Positions 8,330 to 16,279 of a stretch of DNA of 64,000 nucleotides are shown here, piece after piece (positions within the stretch are counted from its first letter, which is position 1; the number at the start of each line of letters is the position of its first letter). This stretch comes from Alphaproteobacteria bacterium HGW-Alphaproteobacteria-3. Its GTDB lineage: Bacteria; Pseudomonadota; Alphaproteobacteria; Parvibaculales; Parvibaculaceae. Below the pieces are notes generated by a model, which was not told the DNA's origin, did not search any database, and was given only the letters and a program-made list of their open reading frames with translations. The position numbers and the translations under genes are program-made. The stretch spans positions 16,503-80,502 of the forward strand of contig PHEF01000015.1 in NCBI GenBank assembly GCA_002842875.1. The letters run 5' to 3'.

Positions 8330-8769
8330 GCGAGGCGAAGACCCCTTTCGACGTCAATGCCCTGATGCAGGCGATCCCTTACGCGCGCCATCTCGGCATC
8401 ACGGTGGACCAGCGCGGCAACGAGATCACCACGGTGCTGCATTTCTCGCAGCATCTCATCGGCAACCCGGTGCTGCCCGCGCTTCATGGCGGCGTGATCG
8501 GCGCCTTCCTCGAGACGACGGCCATTGCGCAGCTTGCTTTCGAATTCGCGGCAGGCGATGCGAGCGCCGCCGCGCTGCCGAAACCCATCGGGCTCACCAT
8601 CGACTATCTGCGGTCCGGGCGGCCGATGGACACCTATGGCCGCGCGGAAATCACCAAGCAGGGACGGCGCGTGGCGACGGTGCGCGCGGAAGCCTGGCAG
8701 GACGACCGCTCGCGTCCCATCGCGACGGCCCATGGCCATTTCCTGCTGCAGGCGGCGGACGACGCATGA
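8326..8769 (+). CDS. PaaI/HotDog-fold thioesterase (second of pair)
   Basis: 147-residue hotdog thioesterase paralogous to its upstream neighbour. IGNPVLPALHGGVIGAFLE has the same HGG turn, and the acidic residue is Glu in LETTA where the first copy has Asp. Strand motif TIDYLRSGRPMDTYGRAEI follows. The start at 8326 overlaps the preceding stop by four bases. The Asp-to-Glu difference suggests the pair diverged in substrate or that one copy is structural. A further ATG overlapping its own stop at 8766 opens a frame that soon loses any recognisable character (see findings). Confidence 0.87.
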   Translation: MSEAKTPFDVNALMQAIPYARHLGITVDQRGNEITTVLHFSQHLIGNPVLPALHGGVIGAFLETTAIAQLAFEFAAGDASAAALPKPIGLTIDYLRSGRPMDTYGRAEITKQGRRVATVRAEAWQDDRSRPIATAHGHFLLQAADDA

Positions 8770-8849
8770 GCGCGGCGACGCCGGCGCGGGGCTATCTCTT
8801 CCAGGCGGCGCTGACGACCGGCTCTCTGAAAAGCAAAGGAAAGACGGGG

Positions 8850-8872
8850 ATGGCCCGAATAAATCGGGCCAT
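8850..8872. terminator. Strong hairpin between convergent genes
   Basis: Perfect 9-bp stem atggcccga / tcgggccat around the loop ataaa. It lies between the thioesterase operon (ends 8769) and the convergent arsC-like gene (ends 8912). The T-tract is weak on the plus side (gacgactttgttt) and a pyrimidine-rich stretch follows on the minus side, so it could act as a bidirectional terminator. Confidence 0.5.
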
Positions 8873-8911
8873 GACGACTTTGTTTGAAAGACGAGCGAGC
8901 ACGCCGCAGAG

Positions 8912-9262
8912 TTACAGAATCTCCAGCACGCTTTCGGGCGGGCGGCCGATCCGCGCTTTCGCGCCCGAGACGACGATGGGGCGCTCGATCAGGATCGGGT
9001 TATCGACCATGGCGGCGATGAGTTTTTCGTCGGTGAGTTTCTCATTGTCGAGGCCGAGGGTCTTGTAGACCTCCTCGCCTTTCCGCATGAGATCGCGGGG
9101 TTTCATTTTCAACTTCTTCAGGATCGCCTGCAGCTCGGCGGCGCCGGGCGGGGCCTTCAGATAATCGACGATCAGCGGATCTGCCCCGTGCTCTTCAAGC
9201 AGGGCGAGCGTCGCGCGCGACTTCGAGCAGCGCGGATTGTGGTAGATGGTGGGCTTCGGCAT
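8912..9262 (-). CDS. ArsC/Spx-family arsenate reductase-like protein
   Basis: 116-residue thioredoxin-fold protein of the glutaredoxin-dependent ArsC family. NPRCSKSR carries the reactive Cys12. RKGEEVYK and the late IERPIVVSGAKARIGRPPE match the substrate-binding region, whose arginine contacts the oxyanion. No arsenite pump or ArsR is nearby, and it lies at the end of a DUF952-pyrD operon 12 bases after pyrD. It may therefore be a general house-keeping ArsC-like reductase (ArsC/YfgD type) and not part of an ars resistance cluster. GGAGG precedes the ATG. Confidence 0.88.
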   Translation of the reverse strand: MPKPTIYHNPRCSKSRATLALLEEHGADPLIVDYLKAPPGAAELQAILKKLKMKPRDLMRKGEEVYKTLGLDNEKLTDEKLIAAMVDNPILIERPIVVSGAKARIGRPPESVLEIL

Positions 9263-9273
9263 GCCGCCTCCTC

Positions 9274-10332
9274 CTAGAATTTCACATCCGCGCCGACGGC
9301 GTCTTTCAGATGCGCGAAGCCATCCGCGGCGAGCCGCGCGGCGAGGTCGCGCTTGATGCGGGCGACGAGCGCGGGACCGTCATAGGCGAGCGCGGAATAA
9401 AGCTGCACGAGCGAGGCGCCCGCGCGGATTTTCTCATAAGCGTCGTCGCCCGAGCCGATGCCGCCGACGCCGATCATCGGCAGGCGGCCTTTGGTGAGGC
9501 GGTACATGTCGCGCAGCACCGACGTCGACATCTCGAAGAGCGGGGCGCCGGAGAGGCCGCCCGTCTCGTTCGCATGGACGCCGGAGATCAGACCTTCGCG
9601 CGCTATCGTGGTGTTCGAGACGATGAGGCCGTCGAGACCTTCGGCCAGAGCGACTTCGGCGATATCGGCGAGCTCCTCTGCGACGAGATCGGGCGCGATC
9701 TTGAGGAGAACGGGCGTCGGCCGCGCGCGATCGGTGCGCCTTGCCGCGAGGACGCGCGCCACGAGCCCGGCGAGTTCCGCCTTGCCCTGCAGTGCGCGCA
9801 GACCCGGCGTGTTGGGCGAGGAAATGTTGACGGTGAAATAGGAGGCGAGCCCGTCGAAGGCGCGGATGCCGGCTTCGTAATCGGCGATGCGGTCGGCCGC
9901 ATCCTTGTTGGCGCCGATATTGACGCCGACGATGCCGGGCCGGCCACGGCGGGCGAGAAGACGCTTCTTCAGCGCCTCGTGACCTTCATTGTTGAAGCCC
10001 AGGCGATTGATGACGGCGCGGTGAAGCGGCAGCCGGAAGACGCGGGGGCGCGGATTGCCGGATTGCGGGCGCGGCGTCACCGTGCCGACCTCGGCAAAGC
10101 CCATGCCCAATGCCAGCATGGCGTCCGGCACCTCGCCGTTCTTGTCGAAGCCGGCGGCGATGCCGACCGGATTTTCGAAATGAAGGCCGAAGAGATCGAT
10201 CGCAAGCGAGGCGGGATCGGGTTCGCGCTGGCGGGGGGCAAGCCCGAGGCGAAGCGCGCGGATCGTCAGGCGATGCGCGGTTTCGGGCTCGATGAGGCTG
10301 GCGAAGGGGCGGGCAAGCGGGAAAAGGTCCAT
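9274..10332 (-). CDS. pyrD: Dihydroorotate dehydrogenase (quinone), class 2
   Basis: Fourth step of pyrimidine synthesis: oxidises dihydroorotate to orotate and passes electrons through FMN to membrane quinone. 352 residues, normal for class 2. The N-terminal helical extension (FPLARPFASLIEPETAHRLTIRALRLGL) mediates membrane and quinone contact. FENPVGIAAGFDKNGE, NISSPNTPGLRALQ (Ser as catalytic base), SNTT, and GVGGIGSGDDAYEKIRAGASLVQLY for FMN phosphate binding are all present. It starts just after the stop of the DUF952 gene on the same strand. Confidence 0.97.
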   Translation of the reverse strand: MDLFPLARPFASLIEPETAHRLTIRALRLGLAPRQREPDPASLAIDLFGLHFENPVGIAAGFDKNGEVPDAMLALGMGFAEVGTVTPRPQSGNPRPRVFRLPLHRAVINRLGFNNEGHEALKKRLLARRGRPGIVGVNIGANKDAADRIADYEAGIRAFDGLASYFTVNISSPNTPGLRALQGKAELAGLVARVLAARRTDRARPTPVLLKIAPDLVAEELADIAEVALAEGLDGLIVSNTTIAREGLISGVHANETGGLSGAPLFEMSTSVLRDMYRLTKGRLPMIGVGGIGSGDDAYEKIRAGASLVQLYSALAYDGPALVARIKRDLAARLAADGFAHLKDAVGADVKF

Positions 10333-10337
10333 GAGGT

Positions 10338-10709
10338 TCAGCCTTCGCCCGGCGCGGTGACATGGGCCGGGAAGACGTGTTCACCGTTCTCGCCGACGGG
10401 CAGCGGATCGACACGGACGACCGCCGCGAGCGGAAGCACGTCGTAGAGATGCGGGAAAAGCGCCTGCCCGCGCGAAGGTTCCCATTTGAGCGCCTCGCCC
10501 AGCGCCGCCGTCTCGACCGAGACGAGGAGGAGGCCCCTCCTCCCCGAAAAATGGCGCGATGCCGTCTCCGGCGCCTGTTCGGCGGTCGAGAAATGGATGA
10601 AGCCGTCGTCGAGATCGACCGGCGAGCCGATGAAACGGCCTTCAGCCTCGGCGGCGATCCATTCGTGCTCGCTCACGATCTTGTAGACAAGGCCGGCATC
10701 CAGCGGCAT
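10338..10709 (-). CDS. DUF952 family protein
   Basis: 123-residue protein of unknown function with the DUF952 pattern: YKI.S..EW, then DGFIHFSTAEQ.PETA.RHF, and LKWEPSRG...FPHLY. The conserved histidines and FPH(L/I)Y end suggest a small enzyme or binding fold, but no activity is established that I can cite. Start chosen at ATG 10709; longer in-frame options run into the divergent regulator promoter. Operon leader for pyrD and the ArsC-like gene. Confidence 0.85.
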   Translation of the reverse strand: MPLDAGLVYKIVSEHEWIAAEAEGRFIGSPVDLDDGFIHFSTAEQAPETASRHFSGRRGLLLVSVETAALGEALKWEPSRGQALFPHLYDVLPLAAVVRVDPLPVGENGEHVFPAHVTAPGEG

Positions 10710-10909
10710 GGCAATCCTTTCGGCAGACGGGCCGGGAAGACGGGAGACGCGGCACTCTAGCGAGCACGCCCGCGAGGGACAAGCCGCGCCCCGCACCCGG
10801 AGATGGGAATTCGATCCGCATTTCGGCTGGGCCAAAAGGCGAGGCCTGTGGCATGATTTCCATATTCCGGCCCCGCGCCCGGGCGGAAGACAGGAATTCA
10901 TTCAGGCCC

Positions 10910-11554
10910 ATGCCCCGCTCGCTCTCTCATGGCCGCCTCTGGGCGGCGATCGACAGGCTCGCCGCCCAGCACCGGCTGACGGCGTCCGGCCTTGCCAAGG
11001 CGGCGGGGCTCGATCCCACGACCTTCAACAAGTCGAAGCGCGTGACGGCGACGGGGCGGCCGCGCTGGCCCAATACGGAGAGCCTGGCGCGCGTGCTCGA
11101 TGCGACGGGCTCGTCGCTCGAAACCTTCCTTGCGCTTGTCGCCAATGGCGAGAGCCCCGCCCTGCCGCAAAGGCATGTGCCGCTGATCGGCCTCGCGCAG
11201 GCGGGGCGCGGCGGCTTTTTCGACGATGCGGGTTTTCCGGCGGGCGTGGGCTGGGAAGAAGTGGCCTTTCCCGACTTCAAGGACGAGCATGCCTATGCGC
11301 TCGAAGTGAGCGGGGACAGCATGGAGCCTTTCTACCGGGAGGGCGACATCATCGTTGTGTCGCCCGCCGCCGATGTCCGGCGGGGCGACCGCGTGGTGGT
11401 GAAGACGGTGGCGGATGAAGTCATGGTCAAGGTGCTGGCGCGCAAGACGGCGAACCGCGTGGAACTCAAATCGTTCAATCCGGCCTATGAAGACCGCGTG
11501 CTGAAGCCGGAAGAAATTCTCTGGATGGCGCGGATCATCTGGGCAAGCCAGTAA
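10910..11554 (+). CDS. XRE/S24 family repressor-like transcriptional regulator
   Basis: 214-residue regulator that joins an N-terminal helix-turn-helix (LTASGLAKAAGLDPTTFNKSKR) to a C-terminal S24 peptidase domain like that of LexA and phage CI. The catalytic Ser137 sits in VSGDSMEP and Lys174 in EVMVKVL, 37 residues apart as in LexA. The usual Ala-Gly cleavage site region is seen as QAGRGG near residue 100, so self-cleavage is uncertain. The start is ATG 10910 (MPRSLSHGRL). It is divergent from the DUF952-pyrD operon and not linked to phage genes here. It probably controls a stress response, but targets are unknown. Confidence 0.88.
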   Translation: MPRSLSHGRLWAAIDRLAAQHRLTASGLAKAAGLDPTTFNKSKRVTATGRPRWPNTESLARVLDATGSSLETFLALVANGESPALPQRHVPLIGLAQAGRGGFFDDAGFPAGVGWEEVAFPDFKDEHAYALEVSGDSMEPFYREGDIIVVSPAADVRRGDRVVVKTVADEVMVKVLARKTANRVELKSFNPAYEDRVLKPEEILWMARIIWASQ

Positions 11555-11565
11555 GGCGCCGACGC

Positions 11566-12447
11566 TCAGCGCTTGCCGGACACCGGAACGCCGCTCGCGG
11601 CCGGGACCGCGCGGCGGCCAAGACCCGCCGCGACGAGACGCGCGATTTCCGCCCTGTCGTCCCGGTGCAGCGCCTCTTTCAACGGCAGCGCGGAATTGCG
11701 CAGGATGCCCTCAAGCGCGGTGCGCGGCTCGCGGGCGAGCAGGCGGTCGAGCAATTCCTCCGCGCGGGTACGGTTTGCCTCACCGCCGAGACCGGCAAGC
11801 TGGAACCCGCATTGCCAGGCGACGGACACATTGTCCGGATCGAGGACGAGCGCATGCTCATAAGCCTCGATCCCGGCATGGACGGAGGCGCCATAGATCG
11901 CGGCGCCGATCAGGCCGCCCTCATGGACGATTTCGAGGTGCCAGCCGCCAAGCGCGGCATGGGCCCAGGCGTTGTCCCGGTTTATCTCAAGCGCACGGTC
12001 GATGTGGTGGCGGGCCTGCGTTCCCCAGCCCTCGAAATGGGCCTTGATGCCGCCGGTGCGGCGCGCAACGAGGCCGAGCCCGACGGCGACGGCAAGATGC
12101 GCTTCGGGCACGCCCGGCCCGCGCGCAACGGCGCGGCGCGCATCGGCAAGCCCCGCCTCGAAGCGGCGCAGACGCTCTTCGCCTTCGGACAGGAATTCGC
12201 CGCGCACCATTTCGGCGCGCGAGGCGAGCGCATCGCCCTTCGCGGAGCGGAGCTTGCGCGCGAGCGTGGCGGCATGAGCGAAGTTTCCGGCATCGAAGGC
12301 TGCCTGCGCCGCGGCAAGGCCGCGCTCCAGCGCGCCCGCAGGGGAGGCGGCAAACAGAAATACGAGAAGCAGAACGGCGCTTCGCCAGGGGCGCCTCGAC
12401 AATTTCCGCACGCTGCCCGCTCCCTGCGCCATCCAACCGGGCGCCAT
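11566..12447 (-). CDS. Secreted TPR-repeat protein of unknown function
   Basis: 293 residues. An N-terminal signal sequence (RRPWRSAVLLLVFLFAASPAGA) precedes helical repeats. Tetratricopeptide-like units are visible around AAQAAFDAGNFAHAATLARKL, HHIDRALEINRDNAWAHAALG and GIEAYEHALVLDPDNVSVAW. The GGIKAHFEGWGTQARHH and GASVHAGIEAYEHAL segments look family specific. It is predicted periplasmic, perhaps a scaffold. ATG at 12447; an upstream ATG at 12522 would run into lysS. Confidence 0.8.
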   Translation of the reverse strand: MAPGWMAQGAGSVRKLSRRPWRSAVLLLVFLFAASPAGALERGLAAAQAAFDAGNFAHAATLARKLRSAKGDALASRAEMVRGEFLSEGEERLRRFEAGLADARRAVARGPGVPEAHLAVAVGLGLVARRTGGIKAHFEGWGTQARHHIDRALEINRDNAWAHAALGGWHLEIVHEGGLIGAAIYGASVHAGIEAYEHALVLDPDNVSVAWQCGFQLAGLGGEANRTRAEELLDRLLAREPRTALEGILRNSALPLKEALHRDDRAEIARLVAAGLGRRAVPAASGVPVSGKR

Positions 12448-12493
12448 GTTCGGCGATGCGGCACGAGGGAGCAAGCAATGCCGAAAGCGCGGA

Positions 12494-14152
12494 TCAGACC
12501 TCGGAGAGATCGCCGCCCGCAAGCGCGCGGGCGATCAGCTCACGCGTGTTGTCGATGCCATAAAGCGCGGCAAATGAGCCGAAGCGCGGTCCGCGCTCCT
12601 GCCCGAGCAGCACCTGATAGATCATCTGGAAGAAAGCGACGGAGACACCGGGACCGCCCTCCGGGCTCGTCTTCGCATGATCCTGATAGCGCTCGATGCC
12701 GCGCGCCACATCGAGCAGGGCATTCTGGATCGTCTCGCCATCCGCGCCGGCGGGCAGCGTGCCGAGCTTGACGGAGAGCGCTTGCAGCGCTTCGGCCTCG
12801 ACCTCGTCGGGCGCACGGAACACCTTGGCCGGCTTCACGAAATCCTCGAAGTAGCGGATCGCATATCCGGCCAGCCTGTCGAGTTCCGGATGCGTCTGCG
12901 GCGTCACGCCGGGTACGTGACGCAAGATGAAGCCCCAGAGCACCGCCTTGTCATGCGCGTGGGACGCGCTGACGAGATTGAGCAGCAGCGCAAAGGAAAC
13001 CGGCAGCACGATCGCAGGCGGATTGCCGCCATGGATGTGCCAGACCGGATTGCCCAGCCGTTCCTTCACGTCCTGACGCGGATAGGCGGCAAGGTGCTGG
13101 TAATATTCATCGACGGCGCGCGGAATGACGTCGAAATAGAGCTTCTTGGCCTGACGCGGCCGCAGGAACATGTAGAGCGCGAGGCTTTCGGACGGCGCAT
13201 AGGCCAGCCACTCATCGATGGTGAGGCCATTCCCCTTCGACTTGGAAATCTTCTCGCCCTTTTCGTCGAGAAAGAGTTCGTAGACGAAGTGTTCCGGCGG
13301 GCGGCCGCCCAACGCCGCGCAGATGCGGTCGTAGACGCCCATGTTGGGCCCGTGATCCTTGCCGAACATCTCGAAATCGACGCCGAGCGCGGCCCATCGC
13401 GCGCCGAAATCCGGCTTCCACTGCAACTTCACATGACCGCCGGTGACGGGCAGCGTGGTCTCTTCGCCGTCCTCGTCGTCGAAGGTAATGGTCGCGTCCG
13501 CGGCATTCACCTTCTTCATCGGCACATAAAGCACGCGACCGGTCTTGGGCGAAATCGGCAGAAAGGGCGAATAGGTCGCGCGCCGCTCCGGCCCAAGCGT
13601 CGGCAACATGATCGCCATGATGTCGTCGTAGCGTTCGGCCACGCGCCGGAGGATCGGGTCGAAACGGCCCGACTTGTAATATTCGGTCGCGCTCGCGAAT
13701 TCGTATTCGAAACCGAAGGTGTCGAGGAAGCGCCGGAGCATCGCATTGTTGTGATCGCCGAACGATGGATACTCGTTCGTGAACGGGTCGGGCACCCGCG
13801 TCAACGGCATGTGCAGATAAGGCTCGAGGAACGCGCGGTCCGGCACGTTGTCGGGAATCTTGCGCATCCCGTCCATGTCGTCGGAGAAGCAGATGAGACG
13901 TGTCTCGACGCCCGGCATCAGGAGTTCGAAGGCGCGCCGCACCATGGTCGTGCGCGCGACTTCGCCGAACGTGCCGATGTGGGGCAACCCGGAAGGTCCG
14001 TACCCCGTTTCAAAAAGCACGGTGCGCGAGACGCCACCCTCCTTCTCGAGCCGGCTCACTATTTTCCGCGCTTCCTCGAAGGGCCAGGCCTTGCTGACGC
14101 GGGCGGCTTCAAGAAGTTCGGATGGCGCTATGGCGGCGGCTTGCGAGGACAT
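12494..14152 (-). CDS. lysS: Lysyl-tRNA synthetase, class I
   Basis: Charges tRNA-Lys with lysine. This is the archaeal-type class I enzyme (also called LysK), not the class II enzyme of most bacteria, and it is characteristic of many alphaproteobacteria. The HIGH signature is [11 protein letters not shown] near residue 57, and the KMSKS signature is KISKSKGNG near residue 297. [12 protein letters not shown] and [15 protein letters not shown] are also family marks. 552 residues with the C-terminal helical anticodon domain ([14 protein letters not shown]). No second lysS is visible in the window. Confidence 0.96.
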   Translation of the reverse strand: MSSQAAAIAPSELLEAARVSKAWPFEEARKIVSRLEKEGGVSRTVLFETGYGPSGLPHIGTFGEVARTTMVRRAFELLMPGVETRLICFSDDMDGMRKIPDNVPDRAFLEPYLHMPLTRVPDPFTNEYPSFGDHNNAMLRRFLDTFGFEYEFASATEYYKSGRFDPILRRVAERYDDIMAIMLPTLGPERRATYSPFLPISPKTGRVLYVPMKKVNAADATITFDDEDGEETTLPVTGGHVKLQWKPDFGARWAALGVDFEMFGKDHGPNMGVYDRICAALGGRPPEHFVYELFLDEKGEKISKSKGNGLTIDEWLAYAPSESLALYMFLRPRQAKKLYFDVIPRAVDEYYQHLAAYPRQDVKERLGNPVWHIHGGNPPAIVLPVSFALLLNLVSASHAHDKAVLWGFILRHVPGVTPQTHPELDRLAGYAIRYFEDFVKPAKVFRAPDEVEAEALQALSVKLGTLPAGADGETIQNALLDVARGIERYQDHAKTSPEGGPGVSVAFFQMIYQVLLGQERGPRFGSFAALYGIDNTRELIARALAGGDLSEV

Positions 14153-14341
14153 CTAATCTACCTGGAGAAATGCTTAAGACTTTGTCAAGCGGGCGGACCC
14201 TATGCTCTGCCTTATCCTCAGTCAATGCGGGGATCGAACCCGCATGAGGGGCTCCGGACAGGTCTTGCCGCGGCGAACGGACGCCCGTCCGGGAAGCCAT
14301 ATTCCAGTATTTTTGCGGTCGTATGCCCGGAGAACCAGAAA

Positions 14342-16225
14342 GTGACGAATAGCCGGCCCGACAGTCCCGGCGAGGACAGGAACCCACCCGGGGAACCGGA
14401 GCCCATCTTCGGGCCGGTCCGTCGCGCCTATCCCATCGAAACGCGAATCGACGCCGAGCAGGTGAAGCTGCTGATGTCGCTCGGCGAAGCGAGCCGCTTC
14501 ACGATCTTCGGCGCGATTGCGGTGGTGGGTGCCACGTTCTACGAGACGGCGCCACTGTGGACGATCGCCGCCGTCGCCGCGATCCAGCTCGTTGCGCAGC
14601 TTCTGTTCGACCGCGTGCGCGCCGGCTTTCGCGCCGACCCGGACGCGACCGTCAATGCATCCAAATGGGCACATCGGTATGCGCTGGTAACGATCGTCAG
14701 CGGTTCGACATGGGGCGTGGGCGCGCTGCTCTGGCTGCCCGGCTCATCCTTCGCACATGAAATCTTCTACACCCTGGTAATCGCCACTCTCGTCATGGCG
14801 ACTGCGATCACGCGCGCAAACCATCCGCCCGCCGTCATCTTCTATACGATCGCCTCCTCGCTTCCGGTCGTGGGCATGCTGCTCTGGCGCGCCGACCCGC
14901 TTTCGATCGCGACGGTGCTTCTTGCAGCCATGTTCTTTGCGACCGTCATGGGCTGGACACGCCGGATCAACGATCGCTATCGCGACGCGTTTCGCCTGCG
15001 CTTCGAGAATGCCGACCTTGTGGAGCGGATGGCGCGCGCGCATGCGGCGACCGAACAACGCCGCCGCGACGCGGAGGATGCGGAGACCCGCGCCAGAGCG
15101 GCGGCCGGGGCAAAACAGGAATTCCTCGACATCATAAGCCACGAATTGCGCACGCCGCTCGACGGGCTGCGCAACATGGCACGCTATCTCGCCGACGAAG
15201 CGACGACCGACACGCAATTCAAGATCGCCGCCTCGGTGGAGGAGACAAGCCAGCTTCTCAGGCGCCTCGTCGACGACATGCTCGATTTCTCGGAGATCGA
15301 AGCACATTCGCTGGAACTGAAACCGAGCAGCTTCAATCCGGTGGAGCTTGCAGCCGGCATCGTGCGCGTGACGCGGCATCAGGCTGTCGACCGGGGGCTC
15401 TCGCTCGAACTCAATGCCGCGCCGGAGACGCCGCCGCAGATGCATGCCGACCCCGACCGCGTGCGGCAGGTGCTGATGAACCTCGTCAACAATGCGATCA
15501 AGTTCACCTATCAGGGCGGTGTGGTCGTGAGCGTGGCGCCGCTGAAGGCGCCCGGCGGCGAGACGCTGCTGCGCTTCTCCGTGACGGACACCGGCCCCGG
15601 CCTTTCGACGGAGGCGCAGGAGCGCGTTTTCGAGGCCTTCACGCAGGGCGCGGATGCGCGCGATTTCCGCTTTTCAGGCAAGGCGGCGGGGGCCGGCCTC
15701 GGACTGCCGATCAGCGACCGGCTTGTACGGATGATGGGCGGGCATATCGGCGTCGACAGCACGCCGGGCCAGGGAAGCTCGTTCTGGTTCCTGCTGCCGC
15801 TGGAGCCGGGCGAGGCCGCCGGATACATCGCGTCGTTGCAAGCGGATACCCGGACCGGACCGGGCGTCAGGCCCGAAAGGCTGATCGACCACGACCATCT
15901 CTATGCGCTCGAACTGAAAATGGGCGGCCAGCACATCACCGATTACCTCGTCGCCGGACTTGAGCGCGTGCTCGAAATCCATCGCGAGATCGAGCGGGCG
16001 CGGACAATGCGCGACAGCGGCGCGCTGGCGCGGCATGCGGGCGATCTCAAGGCGGCGGCTTCCGATATCGGGCTCACCGCCGTGGCGCTGGTCGCGGAGG
16101 ACATCGCGACAGCGGCGGCACATGGCGAAGCCGATGCGGCGCTCGGCGCCGTGCCCCGGCTGCAGCAGAAGATCACCGCGACATGGCGGGCGCTCGCCAA
16201 GGCCTATCCGAGCCTGGCGGCCTGA
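14342..16225 (+). CDS. Membrane histidine kinase with C-terminal Hpt-like domain
   Basis: Sensor kinase of about 627 residues. Five to six N-terminal membrane helices lead through a coiled coil (LVERMARAHAATEQRRRD) to the HisKA phospho-acceptor SHELRTP (His267). The ATPase follows: N-box NLVNNAIKF, DTGPGL, and GAGLGLPIS. After it comes a four-helix Hpt-like domain with His565 in RHAGDLKAAASDIG, but no receiver domain between. Phosphotransfer therefore probably uses a separate response regulator. GTG at 14342 is preferred because GGAGA lies eight bases upstream; an ATG at 14225 is also in frame. No partner regulator is adjacent. Confidence 0.87.
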   Translation: MTNSRPDSPGEDRNPPGEPEPIFGPVRRAYPIETRIDAEQVKLLMSLGEASRFTIFGAIAVVGATFYETAPLWTIAAVAAIQLVAQLLFDRVRAGFRADPDATVNASKWAHRYALVTIVSGSTWGVGALLWLPGSSFAHEIFYTLVIATLVMATAITRANHPPAVIFYTIASSLPVVGMLLWRADPLSIATVLLAAMFFATVMGWTRRINDRYRDAFRLRFENADLVERMARAHAATEQRRRDAEDAETRARAAAGAKQEFLDIISHELRTPLDGLRNMARYLADEATTDTQFKIAASVEETSQLLRRLVDDMLDFSEIEAHSLELKPSSFNPVELAAGIVRVTRHQAVDRGLSLELNAAPETPPQMHADPDRVRQVLMNLVNNAIKFTYQGGVVVSVAPLKAPGGETLLRFSVTDTGPGLSTEAQERVFEAFTQGADARDFRFSGKAAGAGLGLPISDRLVRMMGGHIGVDSTPGQGSSFWFLLPLEPGEAAGYIASLQADTRTGPGVRPERLIDHDHLYALELKMGGQHITDYLVAGLERVLEIHREIERARTMRDSGALARHAGDLKAAASDIGLTAVALVAEDIATAAAHGEADAALGAVPRLQQKITATWRALAKAYPSLAA

Positions 16226-16279
16226 GGCCGGGCCGGGCGGTAATTTCATTACCGCGGCGCATGGCTATACTCGGCGCCG

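Noticed and set aside
8766..9068. Frame starting MSAATPARGYL after the second thioesterase as a real gene
   Set aside because: After about 25 residues it enters the terminator hairpin and runs antisense to the ArsC-like gene; at best a truncated remnant.
14218..14246. T-arm-like tRNA fragment on the minus strand (gcgggttcgatccccgc)
   Set aside because: No matching acceptor, D-arm or anticodon arm could be assembled within 90 bases. It may be a chance match or an old tRNA remnant.
12677..14341. Upstream extension of the histidine kinase frame across lysS
   Set aside because: This part is antisense to conserved lysS; the kinase begins at a GTG with a good ribosome site at 14342.
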